Notes: generated from the sequence alone by a model not told the origin. Counted from the first letter of the stretch, positions 1 to 8,947 are shown. The stretch: DNA of 61,258 bases from Bacteroidota bacterium (GCA_002686705.1 NYYH01000021.1:9924-71181), one strand, 5' to 3'. Numbers and translations are program-made.

Positions 1-367
1 AAGATCCTATAACCTTTTCACCTACTCTTACAGGGACTCCAAGGTATGATCTAAGTTTGTACTTTGCAACAGTTGGATCGGAGGAAGAAAATTCAGTTGT
101 GTTCAAATCACTAATAATCACAGGCTTATCAGCCCCTGCAATGGTTGCTTCATAACAAATGTGACCAGTGGGTTTATCGATAATTAGTTCATCATTATCA
201 TCCATTTCGCTGGTTCTTCTTGTTAAAACCGAATGCTCAGAATCAATTTTGTTGTATATACAAAACAAACCATCCAGAGCCATATGTACTTGACGAAGAA
301 TAATTAAAATATTCTTCTCAGGTTCGGTACTAAGCTTGTTTTTAATATTATTAAGTGAAACCGCCAT
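1..367 (-). CDS. GAF-domain protein, N-terminal part (cut by window edge)
   Basis: Reading leftward from the ATG at 367 gives about 122 residues with no stop before the window edge. They look like the first two thirds of a GAF sensor domain: the segment GHICYEATIAGADKPVIISD, then a YLGVPVRVGEKVIGS strand typical of GAF domains in Bacteroidota signalling proteins. The frame stays open upstream through an ATG at 403, which lies inside the end of the transposase gene, and the ATG at 367 falls inside the 9-bp repeat bordering the IS. The present start may therefore be an accident of IS insertion, with the true N-terminus lost. The C-terminal output domain, if any, is outside the window. Confidence 0.6.
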   Translation of the reverse strand, partial: MAVSLNNIKNKLSTEPEKNILIILRQVHMALDGLFCIYNKIDSEHSVLTRRTSEMDDNDELIIDKPTGHICYEATIAGADKPVIISDLNTTEFSSSDPTVAKYKLRSYLGVPVRVGEKVIGS

Positions 368-373
368 AGGATG
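365..373. repeat. Left border copy of 9-bp repeat CATAGGATG
   Basis: An exact copy of the word at 1584-1592. It marks the right-end (3') border of the IS110 element, 8 bp beyond the transposase stop codon. It probably contains the recombination core rather than being a classical target duplication. Confidence 0.6.
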
Positions 374-380
374 AACTGTG

Positions 381-1352
381 TTAATAAACAAGAGATTCTT
401 CATGTTTTTTATCGTACGAACTTAAATTAGTACCTATAGCGAAAGCCTGTCTTAATAATTTATTGGCAATTGCAATTTTGATTACTCTTTCAGGTTTTCC
501 TTTTGCTGATAATCTTTCATACAATGTTTTGCATTGATCATTGTGTCGTTTTGCTGACCAAGCACATATATACAACAACTTTCTTAAGTATTTATTCCCC
601 ATTTTTGTAATATGACCCTTTCCTTTTACACTAGTGCCTGATTCATAAATTCTAGGAGCTAAACCAACATAGGCTGATAACTTCTTAATATCTTCGAATT
701 TTCGAAAATCATTTGTAATTGCGATTAATATTATTGATGTTTTTGTACCTATGCCCGGAATAGTTTTTAATGAATTAAAGGTTTTACTGTAATGTTGTTC
801 TACTATATCAAGCATCCTTTTCTCAAGTTGGGTGATTTTTGACATAATTGTTTTAAGAAGTAATTTAAATGTTCTTATTACTTCCTTGTCAGTGTCAGGT
901 AACTGTCTAAAGGCTTCTAACTGATTCTTTAACATGGTTGATTGTTTGTTTAAACCCTCTGTTGCAGTATGTATTAACTGTAATTGCATAATGTATTTCT
1001 CGTTTGGTTGCCATAACTCAGGCTTCTCTGAAAGACCATATAAAGAAATCATCTTAGCATCCTTCTTGTCAGTTTTTGCTTTTACCATTCGCATCCTTAC
1101 AAAGTGTTTGATCTGTAAGGGGTTTACAACAGATAATTTTATTTCATTATCAAAAAGATAATAAGCTAAACAAAGATAATAAGGCCCTGTTGCTTCCATT
1201 ACACAATGATCTCCTTCATCAATTACCTTCAGAAATGTTTTAAAGCCTTTTGCATTATTTGGAAATTTGTGATAAACAAACGGTTCATCTTTTTTTTGAA
1301 AAGCTACATCAAAACTTGCTTTTGATATGTCAATTCCTATAACTTTGCACAT
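381..1352 (-). CDS. IS110-family transposase (DEDD recombinase)
   Basis: A 323-residue transposase of normal IS110 length. The N-terminal RuvC-like DEDD domain shows D8 (GIDISK), E53 (MEATGPYY) and D95/D98 (KTDKKDAKM). The C-terminal Transposase_20 domain starts near TIPGIGTKTS, and the SGTSVKGKGHITKMG region supplies the expected catalytic serine. The frame is intact, so the element may still be active. Known members cut and paste through a circular intermediate guided by a bridge RNA. The gene has a long leader (1353-1590) and ends 8 bp from the element border. Confidence 0.95.
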   Translation of the reverse strand: MCKVIGIDISKASFDVAFQKKDEPFVYHKFPNNAKGFKTFLKVIDEGDHCVMEATGPYYLCLAYYLFDNEIKLSVVNPLQIKHFVRMRMVKAKTDKKDAKMISLYGLSEKPELWQPNEKYIMQLQLIHTATEGLNKQSTMLKNQLEAFRQLPDTDKEVIRTFKLLLKTIMSKITQLEKRMLDIVEQHYSKTFNSLKTIPGIGTKTSIILIAITNDFRKFEDIKKLSAYVGLAPRIYESGTSVKGKGHITKMGNKYLRKLLYICAWSAKRHNDQCKTLYERLSAKGKPERVIKIAIANKLLRQAFAIGTNLSSYDKKHEESLVY

Positions 1353-1580
1353 AACATAATATTTTATATCGGAAGGTGATTCTACTTTGTCTTATCAATC
1401 CTAAATACAGGCTCCTTGGCCTAATGAACTGTTCAAGATCTAAGTAGAAGGAGAAAGGGACTAGCATCCCGAACTGGTTTTTAACCGAATGACAACAATA
1501 GTCTTTATCTTTCTCCTTTTTTCCTTCTGATGGTTTAACAATATTCAAACTTAAAACGTTTGCTCTTAATTTGAATATGC
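1353..1580 (-). ncRNA. Probable IS110 bridge RNA region
   Basis: This non-coding end lies between the element border and the transposase start, where IS110-group elements encode their bridge RNA. It is rich in inverted repeats. ATTCAAA/TTTGAAT arms around 1542-1576 form a first hairpin. The 10-bp arms AAGGAGAAAG and CTTTCTCCTT (1509-1518 with 1448-1457) enclose a roughly 50-nt loop that contains the small GGTT/AACC hairpin near 1476-1486. A large stem with an internal loop is the expected plan for the target- and donor-binding loops. Exact RNA ends and guide segments were not determined. Confidence 0.5.
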
Positions 1581-1587
1581 AAACATA
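1580..1587 (-). promoter_or_regulatory. -7 box TATGTTTG at the IS left end
   Basis: On the minus strand the first bases of the element read TATGTTTGC, a full Bacteroidota -7 box (TAnnTTTG) pointing into the bridge RNA and transposase. In the integrated copy no TTG stands about 20 bp upstream (1608-1610 read TCC). In a circularised element the TTG at 391-389 would sit 20 bp upstream. Confidence 0.55.
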
Positions 1588-1592
1588 GGATG
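1584..1592. repeat. Right border copy of 9-bp repeat CATAGGATG
   Basis: An exact copy of the word at 365-373, at the bridge-RNA side of the IS110 element. The PKD reading frame of the next gene becomes recognisable at 1589, immediately at this border. Confidence 0.6.
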
Positions 1593-2947
1593 TCAGTACC
1601 TGGATGTGGAATTTTGGTGATGGAAATGTATCAATTGATCAAAATCCTGTTCATACTTATGCAAATGAAGGTAATTATTTCGTTTCACTTTTTATTGAAA
1701 CTGTTGATTCTTGTTCAAGTTATTTCGGTGACTTCGTTTTGGTGTATAATGACACTACATATTGTAATGCAGCATTTAATGTTGTGTTAGATACTCTTAA
1801 CGCCGTACCACGTACATATATTTTTACAGATCTTTCTGAAGGTGAAGTTGAGTCATGGTACTGGGAATTTGGTGATGGGAGCTTTTCATTTGACCAAAAC
1901 CCGGTTCACGTATATGATGATGGCGATGATTACGAAGTTTGCCTTACTATAACTACCAATCCACAAGGAGCTATGTGTTCATCAACTCATTGTGAGCCTG
2001 TTAGCACACTTGAGTATTATAATTTTGGTGGACAGGTTTTTATCGGAGATTATCCTATTAATATTGACTCAACTGATAATTCAAATATTGCCATTGTATA
2101 CCTCTATCGCAAAATAAATAATAGTTGGGAATTTATGGACAGAATGGATTTCTGGAAATATGGTTATTATTGGTTCGCTGAAAAGCCTGTGGGTGAATAT
2201 TTAATAAGAACGGAATTAAAAGAAAACTCTCTAGATTATTTAAACTATGCGCCTTCCTATCATTTGGATGCACTTAATTGGAATAATGCTAAGGTTTTCA
2301 CTTTAGAAGATGACCAACAATTTGATATAAATATTTCTTTTCATAAATTAGCAACATATTTCTCCGGGATAGGAAGTATATCGGGAAAAGTTATTGGTGG
2401 TCCTTCTTGCGACACTTTACAGAATATTGACACGGATCATGTGCTCATACAGCTTTTTAACAGTATAGGTGAGCTAATTACGTACACATATTCTGATGGA
2501 GATGGAAGATATGAATTTAACGGTCTGGGTATGGGTAATTATAACATCAAACTTGAGTATACAAGTAGACATACTGAGGATATAAACATCACTATATCAG
2601 ATACAGAACCTAATATTAGCGGTATTGAAACTATTGTGTATTGTTCACATATTCTTAATGTTAGCGAGATATCAAATGAAAAGCATTTCCTGGTAAGTTT
2701 ACCTTATCCTAATCCAGCCAATGATTTTGTAAAGCTACAAATCAACTCCAGGAAAAACTCACCATGCTCAATTTCCATTTATGATCTTAACGGTAATATT
2801 GTTAATAACAGAAAAGTAAAAATTACAGAAGGTAATCAAATCATATCTACTAATATTAGTAGGCTTCCATCTGGCTTGTATTCAATGAAAATATCTATAA
2901 ATAATAGCAACTTTCAGGAAATTTATAAAATAATTATTATTCATTAG
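1589..2947 (+). pseudogene. PKD-domain T9SS cargo protein, 5' end lost at the IS border
   Basis: The frame opens at 1589 after an in-frame TAG at 1586-1588 and starts in the middle of a PKD domain (WMWNFGDGNVSIDQNP). A second PKD repeat follows (WYWEFGDGSFSFDQNP), then a region with YHLDALNW shared with the next gene, a carboxypeptidase-regulatory-like fold around residues 260-330, and a T9SS type A sorting domain at the end (PYPNPANDFVKLQI...LPSGLYSMKI). Signal peptide and first domain(s) are missing, so the product could not be exported normally. The ATG at 1604 is internal to the PKD repeat and is not a credible original start. Tandem paralogue of the gene at 3034. Confidence 0.8.
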
Positions 2948-3033
2948 GCAACCTTAATTTTTTAGACTGTCTTGGTTATAGAACACATCACATGAGGGGA
3001 AATTTAAATAATTTTCTAATTAATCTTTTTATC

Positions 3034-5352
3034 ATGAAAAAACTTATTTTTAGCTTAGTTCTAAGCGTATTTAGTCTGATTATCTATTCACAGACTTATG
3101 ATGTGACTATTTCCGGTGCAGTTACTGATGAAATTACCGGAGAACCTATTCCTCAGCACGAAATGTATATTTCTACGGACAGTACTTCAGGTGGTGGATT
3201 TATATATTTCAACTTAGTTTATACTGATAGTAGCGGTTACTATGAAGACATAATGTAAGTTCCTAATGGCGAACAGGGCATGGTTATAGTATCAACACCA
3301 AGTTGTGGTGTAATGATATCCCAGTCTGAATTCTTTTCGGCCAATGCTACACAGTTAACCTTTGATTTCCAGGTGTGTGGTGATCCTGGTGGTGGTGGTT
3401 GCCAAGCAATGTTCTCTTATTATCCCGGAGATGACTCACTAAGTATTCAATTTCTGGACGCATCGCTGGGCAACCCAGATAATTGGTACTGGGAATTTGG
3501 TGACGGAAACACATCTGTCGAACAAAACCCTCTTCATTTTTATCCTGCAGAGGGTGAATATATGACTAGCCTTACTATATCAAATGATAGCTGTATAAGT
3601 ACAATAGATATGATTGTATTTGTAATGCAAGATTCATTGCCGGGCGATGATTGTCAGGCAATGTTCTATGCATATGCTGATTCAAACAGCTTTTTTACAA
3701 TTAACTTTATAGATATGAGTATTGTTGGAGGTAATCCTCCCGGCACTCCAGATACTTGGTACTGGGACTTTGGTGACGGTAATACATCAACCTTACAAAA
3801 TCCAGTTCACACTTATTTAGATGAAGATGAGTACCTGGTATGTTTAACTATTACTGGTACTGGTAGTCAGGGCACAACCTGTGAAAGTACTGAATGTCAA
3901 TTCATAAATGTTGGGAACTGGCCTAACGATTGCGAAGCTTCGTTCTGGTATTATCCTGCTGGTGATACCAATAATCCAGGAGGAGGATGGAACAATCTTA
4001 ATATTCAATTTTTAGATATGTCATTTGGTGAACCAGATATATGGGAATGGGACTTTGGTGATGGAACCTATTCCAACTTACAGAATCCAATACATCTATA
4101 CTCTGATGAGGGTATTTATGATGTGTGTCTATCAATCTTCAATTCAACTGATTCATGCGAAAGCACATTCTGTGAAGAGGTTTTTGTCTTCAATGATTCG
4201 ACATATGGGTGTTTTGCATGGTATGAATACCAAATAACCGACCTCACGGTAGATTTCCAAGCCTATATACAAGGAGGCTCTAATTATATTGAATATACTT
4301 GGGCTTTTGGTGACGGAACATCAGGTACCGGAGCCAACATTACTCATACATATGCAGATGATGGAATCTACAATGTTCTTTTATCAGCTTCTGATTCAGC
4401 CGGATGTTATGCTGAATATATGGAAATGATTTGGGTTGGTAACAATTTCACTTTTGATGTAGATGGCTATATTTACCTAGAAGACAGTGTGACGGCTGAT
4501 TTTGCTGACGTCCATTTAATGACTTTCGATACAATTGGTTACGGGTTAATTAATGTTGAAACAACGCAGGTTAATGACAATGGGTATTACATATTTGATG
4601 GTGCCGGCTTTGAAAATTGCGTGTATTTTGTTCAAGCTGAACTAACAGATCAATCAGCATATTTTGGTGATTATATTCCAACTTATCACCTCGATGCAAT
4701 AAACTGGGAAGAAGCATGGCCTATACTTCCTTTCCCCACAGGTTGGACAAATGATGTTTATATGGTTAGTACTAGTTCTTCAAACTCTGGTAATGGTATT
4801 ATAACAGGAACTGTAGTTAGCGAAGTTAATAGAGAATTATTTAGTAATGTAGAAATTTTACTACTTGACCAGCAAGAAGACCCAATCCTATATAGTCGTA
4901 CTAATGAAGAAGGAATGTTTGATTTCTCACAGCTTGCTTATGGAACATATGTAGTTTATACAGAAATTGTTGGAATTGAGACTATACCATTTGATGTTAC
5001 CTTAAGTGAACAAAACAGCAGTTCCTCCGTTAAGATTGTGGTAACAAATGGTCAGGCAATACTTGGTATCGATGATATACATTCTGCATATATCGGATCT
5101 GTTGATGGTATTTTTCCAAATCCTGCAACAGAAAAAGCAGCATTCAACATAAGTATAAAAGAACCTGCAAATATTAAGATTGAAATACTAAATCAGTATG
5201 GTCAAAGCTTATATTCAGATGTGTTATTGCTTTCAACCGGAAAACATAAAGTCGATCTACCATCCCTATCACTTTCACAAGGATATTATTTAGTGAGAAT
5301 AACTGCTAACGACAATGTGAGCATTATTCGTAAATTAATTAAATTGAGATAA
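3034..5352 (+). pseudogene. Multi-PKD T9SS-secreted protein interrupted by one in-frame TAA
   Basis: Translation from ATG 3034 gives a signal peptide (MKKLIFSLVLSVFSLIIYSQ) and about 54 more residues, ending at TAA 3256-3258. The same frame continues without shift (VPNGEQGMV...) to 5352, making about 771 sense codons in all. The rest holds four PKD repeats (FGDGNTSVEQNP, FGDGNTSTLQNP, FGDGTYSNLQNP, FGDGTSGTGANI), a YHLDAINW region, a regulatory-like beta domain (GIITGTVVSEVNRELFSNVE) and a T9SS sorting domain (IFPNPATEKAAFNI...LSQGYYLVRI). One point mutation or one sequencing error would explain the break. The upstream ATG at 2992 is less likely as it would precede the signal peptide. Confidence 0.8.
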
Positions 5353-5379
5353 ACCCTTTTTGGTTTGTTCTGTAAAAGT

Positions 5380-5412
5380 CCTCATAACCATTTTTTTGGT
5401 TATGGGGCTTTT
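5380..5412 (+). terminator. Rho-independent terminator after the PKD genes
   Basis: Arms 5380-5389 and 5398-5407 (CCTCATAACC / GGTTATGGGG, one G-U pair) form a 10-bp stem with an 8-nt loop, followed by CTTTT. It ends transcription before the convergent porD operon. Confidence 0.7.
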
Positions 5413-5475
5413 CCTTGTCATTAATACTTGAAAATAATATCAAGTTAGCTAGAAGATGTGTTAACAGACTAGGTT

Positions 5476-6375
5476 TTATTTATTTACAGCCTCGTAACGA
5501 GAGCCATTGGCAGGGTCAACTTCCTTCATAATATTTATCATATCAGTTTTCTCTGAAGGCGATGCGTCTGTAAAAATATCAATTATTTCAGCTCTTTTTG
5601 CTTCAACAAGTACCTGAAGAAAATACAATCCGGATCTTTTATTAAATACTGTTTTGAGATTGTTCAGTGATTTTGCAATTATAGCTCTACCACCAATCTT
5701 GTCATTAGCCATAATATCAAGCCCCTTCAAGTAATATTCATAAAGAAGTTTACGTAAATCACTATACGATGGATTCAGTATGTTTTCAACAAGTTGATAC
5801 CTGTTTCTTGGTCCTTCAAAAGCTTGCCATCCTTTTTCGTTGGAGTTTTGAGCTGATGTTACAACCGCCATTGCTTTTTCGTAAAATTGTGTACCACCTT
5901 CAAAAGAAAAGGTGTCAAAATCAAGGCCTAACATTAGATATGCGTAAAAAGCAAGTATTGACGTAAGATTATTTGTGTAGGCTCCATCAGTAAAAATCAT
6001 TGGCTGATGAGGTATAAATACAAAATGAATATCATCATCTACCAGGTTAATAACAACCGAATTATAATCCGTACCATAAATAGGGCGTTGGAGCACTAAG
6101 TTCATAGTACCTTTAAAATTATCACTTCCTAATACTTCTGTGATTGTGATAACCATAGTAAATTCAATTCGCTCTTCAATCTTAAAATTATAAGATGACC
6201 AAACCCTATTATTCATGAATTCAAATATTGATGTTTCCATATTACTAAAAACACTTGGATCAATACCTTCTACCTGCTGTGTTTGGATTTGTATATTTCC
6301 AAGGAACTCCTGGGAAGTTCCAGACATAAAACTTCCTAAGCAAATCACTATTATTATAATGCTTTTCCTTATCAT
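5476..6375 (-). CDS. porD: Type IX secretion system-associated protein PorD (DUF4835)
   Basis: A 299-residue protein with a signal peptide (MIRKSIIIIVICLGSFMSGTS) and the DUF4835 fold, including the conserved stretch around QPMIFTDGAYTNNLTSILAFYAYLMLG and the later GWQAFEGPRNRYQLVENIL. This family is named PorD in current annotation and is restricted to Bacteroidota with T9SS. Its start codon overlaps the coaBC stop (TAATG), so it is translationally coupled. The coaBC-porD order is a conserved neighbourhood. It fits the several T9SS cargo genes in this window. Its molecular role in secretion is not shown by the sequence. Confidence 0.8.
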   Translation of the reverse strand: MIRKSIIIIVICLGSFMSGTSQEFLGNIQIQTQQVEGIDPSVFSNMETSIFEFMNNRVWSSYNFKIEERIEFTMVITITEVLGSDNFKGTMNLVLQRPIYGTDYNSVVINLVDDDIHFVFIPHQPMIFTDGAYTNNLTSILAFYAYLMLGLDFDTFSFEGGTQFYEKAMAVVTSAQNSNEKGWQAFEGPRNRYQLVENILNPSYSDLRKLLYEYYLKGLDIMANDKIGGRAIIAKSLNNLKTVFNKRSGLYFLQVLVEAKRAEIIDIFTDASPSEKTDMINIMKEVDPANGSRYEAVNK

Positions 6376-7577
6376 TATTCTATATTAAAGTTTTCAATGA
6401 CCGATAATAAATCCCGGGCAACTTCCTCTTTTGCTTTAAGTTCGAAAACTAGTTCATCGCCATTTTTTGTTAGTATAGTAACCTTATTAGTATCATATCC
6501 AAAGCCGGATCCATTATCTTTAAGCGAATTGAGAACAATAATATCAAGATTTTTTTGACTCAATTTCTTTCTGGCATTATCAAGCTCATTCTCCGTTTCA
6601 AGAGCAAAACCTACAAGGATCTGGTTGTCCCTTTTATTCTTACCTAAATCAGCTAATATATCTATGGTTGGTTTTAGCTCAATGGATTTAAGCCTATCTG
6701 CTTTCTTAATCTTCTTCTGCGCTTCCATAAATGGTGAAAAATCGGCAACAGCAGCTGACATAATAGTAATGTCAGCTTTTGGAAATAATTTTACACATTC
6801 AGTATGCATCTCAGATGCGGTAGTAATTTCCGTAACATTAATTGAGGGATGATCAACAACAATACTAGTTGGGCCAATAATAAGGTTTACTTCGGCTCCC
6901 TGTTCTGCGAAAGCTACTGCAATTGCAACTCCCATTTTGCCTGAGCTATGATTGCCAATAAACCTAACAGGGTCAATTGGTTCAAAAGTAGGCCCTGCTG
7001 TAATCATTACTTTTTTTCCAATAAACAGGAGAGATTCACTTAAAAACTCTTCAATTTTGCCAACAATAATTTCAGGTTCTTCCATTCTCCCAAACCCTTC
7101 AAGTCCGCTGGCAAGCTCTCCTTCAGTAGGCTCAATTAGTTTGTAACCGATAGATTGTAATTTTTGGATATTTTCAAACGTAGTTGGATGTTTGTACATA
7201 TCCAGATCCATTGCAGGAGCAAAAACTATTTGGCAACGAGCAGAGAGTATGGTTGTTAACAACAAATTATCTGCAACACCTGTAGCCATCTTTGCCAGAG
7301 TATTGGCAGTTGCCGGTGCTATTATTAGCATATCGGCCCATAAACCAAGGTCTATATGACTTGACCATGTACCATCATTTTTATCAAAGAAATTGATTAA
7401 TACAGGTCGTTCAGTTAGGGTTGATAATGTTAAAGGTGTTACAAAATCTAAGGCAGCAGGTGTCATAATTACTTGAACCTCAGCACCAGCTTTTTTCAGT
7501 AAACGGATAAGAAAAGGTATTTTATATGCAGCTATGCTACCAGTTATACCAATAATGATTTTTTTACCCGTTAACAT
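6375..7577 (-). CDS. coaBC: Bifunctional phosphopantothenoylcysteine decarboxylase / phosphopantothenate-cysteine ligase
   Basis: At 400 residues this is the usual CoaBC length. The N-terminal flavoprotein (CoaC) half shows GITGSIAAYK, the His of SSHIDLG, the TANTLAKMATGVADNLL loop and PAMDLDMY, a Bacteroidota variant of the PAMN motif. The C-terminal CoaB half starts near residue 190 with KVMITAGPTFEPIDPVRFIGNHSSGKMG and includes SAAVADFSP and KIKK. It makes 4'-phosphopantetheine from 4'-phosphopantothenate and cysteine on the way to coenzyme A. It lies 8 bp after rpoZ and overlaps porD by one base. Confidence 0.95.
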   Translation of the reverse strand: MLTGKKIIIGITGSIAAYKIPFLIRLLKKAGAEVQVIMTPAALDFVTPLTLSTLTERPVLINFFDKNDGTWSSHIDLGLWADMLIIAPATANTLAKMATGVADNLLLTTILSARCQIVFAPAMDLDMYKHPTTFENIQKLQSIGYKLIEPTEGELASGLEGFGRMEEPEIIVGKIEEFLSESLLFIGKKVMITAGPTFEPIDPVRFIGNHSSGKMGVAIAVAFAEQGAEVNLIIGPTSIVVDHPSINVTEITTASEMHTECVKLFPKADITIMSAAVADFSPFMEAQKKIKKADRLKSIELKPTIDILADLGKNKRDNQILVGFALETENELDNARKKLSQKNLDIIVLNSLKDNGSGFGYDTNKVTILTKNGDELVFELKAKEEVARDLLSVIENFNIE

Positions 7578-7585
7578 ATCATATT

Positions 7586-7918
7586 CTATAATTCAACTTT
7601 TTCCTTATGAGGATTTCTAATATAAATCTCTCCTTTAAGGAATTCGTTAACTGCTAACAAAGTTGGTTTTGGCAGGCCTTCATAGTAACGTGCTATTTCG
7701 ATTTGCTCTCTGTTCTCAAAGACTTCCTCAAGGTTATCCGTCGCAGGGGCAAATTCCTCAATTTTTTGTTCTAGTTCCTGCTTAATTTCATAACCAATTT
7801 GGTTAGCACGTTTTGACATTACAACTACAGTTTCATAAATATTACCTGTAACATCATAAAATTTTTCCTTTTTTCGAGTAACTGCAGTTAATTCTGTTTT
7901 AATTTTTTTATAGTCCAT
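7586..7918 (-). CDS. rpoZ: DNA-directed RNA polymerase omega subunit (Bacteroidota type)
   Basis: This 110-residue protein belongs to the Rpb6/omega family as found in Bacteroidota: MDYKKIKTE at the start, a middle helix ETVVVMSKRANQIG, and the conserved end KPTLLAVNEFLKGEIYIRNP. Omega helps fold and assemble the beta' subunit. It sits between bamD (9-bp gap) and coaBC (8-bp gap), the standard operon in this phylum. Confidence 0.93.
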   Translation of the reverse strand: MDYKKIKTELTAVTRKKEKFYDVTGNIYETVVVMSKRANQIGYEIKQELEQKIEEFAPATDNLEEVFENREQIEIARYYEGLPKPTLLAVNEFLKGEIYIRNPHKEKVEL

Positions 7919-7927
7919 CTATTAAAA

Positions 7928-8728
7928 TTATTTATTCTTTAAACTATTATGTGCATCTTCATTAATTTCTTCAACATCTTTTAAGTATTCACTTTCCGGA
8001 AATAAATAAAGAAGATTGTTATATGATTCTATAGTCTTCTCGTAACGTTGCTCTTTTTTCGATTCAATACTTTTTTCAGCGTAAGTAAAATAGGCTTTCG
8101 TAATTGAATAAAGAACCTCTTCCTTAAAATCAGTGTCAGGATAGTTGTCTAGAAGATTTTCAAATGAAGTTATAGCAGCCTGATAATCACCCATCCTATA
8201 ATAAAGTCTTCCAATATTGTAATTCTTTACTTCCAACTTTCCTCTCAAATCATCCATTAAGCGGTGAGCCTCTGTTACCTTCGTGCTTCCACGATACATG
8301 TCAATAAATGACTGTAGCTCCCTAAGAGCAATATATGTGTTCGTTTGATCAAGGCTTGCTCTTGGTGATTCTAGATAATTACAGTATGCGGTTAAAAATG
8401 CAGATTCTTCAGCATGCTCACTCCTGGGATACATTTCAACGTATTGCTTATAATAATAGCTTGCTATTTGGTAGTCTTTCATTTGAAAATAGCAATTAGC
8501 AGTATAATACGTTAACTTCTCCCCTTTTTCTGTCCCACGCTGCACTGCCCTTAGAATATCAAAAAATTGCAGTGCTTTGTTAAAATCACCTTTTTCATAT
8601 AAATCTACACCAGTTTCAAACTTTAAGTCGTTATTACCACTCTTAATAATTCTAGAATAGTTATTACAACCAAGGCCAAGTGCCACTATACCAGCAACTA
8701 AAGTTAAGAAAACTGTTTTTTTAAACAT
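7928..8728 (-). CDS. bamD: Outer membrane assembly lipoprotein BamD
   Basis: A 266-residue lipoprotein with an N-terminal signal and lipobox LGLGC (Cys 21), followed by TPR-like helices throughout (for example GDFNKALQFFDIL, MKDYQIASYYYKQYVEMYPRSEHAEES, GDYQAAITSFENLLDNYPDT). BamD is the essential lipoprotein partner of BamA in inserting beta-barrel proteins into the outer membrane. It is the first gene of the bamD-rpoZ-coaBC-porD operon; its promoter lies so close to the ATG that the mRNA may be leaderless. Confidence 0.93.
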   Translation of the reverse strand: MFKKTVFLTLVAGIVALGLGCNNYSRIIKSGNNDLKFETGVDLYEKGDFNKALQFFDILRAVQRGTEKGEKLTYYTANCYFQMKDYQIASYYYKQYVEMYPRSEHAEESAFLTAYCNYLESPRASLDQTNTYIALRELQSFIDMYRGSTKVTEAHRLMDDLRGKLEVKNYNIGRLYYRMGDYQAAITSFENLLDNYPDTDFKEEVLYSITKAYFTYAEKSIESKKEQRYEKTIESYNNLLYLFPESEYLKDVEEINEDAHNSLKNK

Positions 8729-8732
8729 CGCG

Positions 8733-8761
8733 CAAAATTACAATAATTTATTGAAGTACAA
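8733..8761 (-). promoter_or_regulatory. Promoter of the bamD operon, possibly leaderless
   Basis: On the minus strand TTG (8761-8759), an 18-bp spacer and TAATTTTG (8740-8733) match the Bacteroidota promoter. The -7 box ends only 4 bp before the bamD ATG, which puts the expected transcription start at or within a base or two of the start codon. Confidence 0.6.
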
Positions 8762-8947
8762 AACGGATTTATTATGTCAATATTATTCACTAACCACAAT
8801 TTATTCAGACTTTAACAAACTTTAAATATTTGCATATTTCTGTCGAAGAAAATTTCATATTTTTAATGCTTACACTATTTCATCCTTTTAAGTTGAACAA
8901 TGAAAGGAAATCCATATTTTTGTCACTCAAATTTAATCAAATCAATA

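Larger units (their letters stand above)
365..1592 (-). mobile_element. IS110-family insertion sequence
   Basis: A 1.2-kb element holds one DEDD transposase gene, about 230 bp of non-coding DNA before it and only about 10 bp after it. The 9-bp word CATAGGATG (CATCCTATG on the element's strand) occurs exactly at both borders, 365-373 and 1584-1592. No terminal inverted repeats were seen, as is usual for IS110. The long 5' end and short 3' end match the IS110 subgroup, in which the bridge RNA lies before the recombinase. The shared word contains a CT, the kind of core dinucleotide used by IS621-like elements. The flanks are two different broken genes, so this is not a simple insertion into one gene. 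Confidence 0.8.

Noticed and set aside
365..1592. 9-bp direct repeat as a classical target-site duplication
   Set aside because: IS110 elements do not normally make staggered duplications, and the repeat contributes to both ends of the reconstructed circle; it fits a recombination core better.
3256..3258. Recoding of TAA as a sense codon
   Set aside because: TAA is the ordinary stop codon of many intact genes in the window, so a local mutation or read error is simpler.
8900..8947. In-frame extension upstream of the PLP enzyme
   Set aside because: The 16 extra residues do not resemble the family start, and ATG 8948 begins the recognisable sequence.
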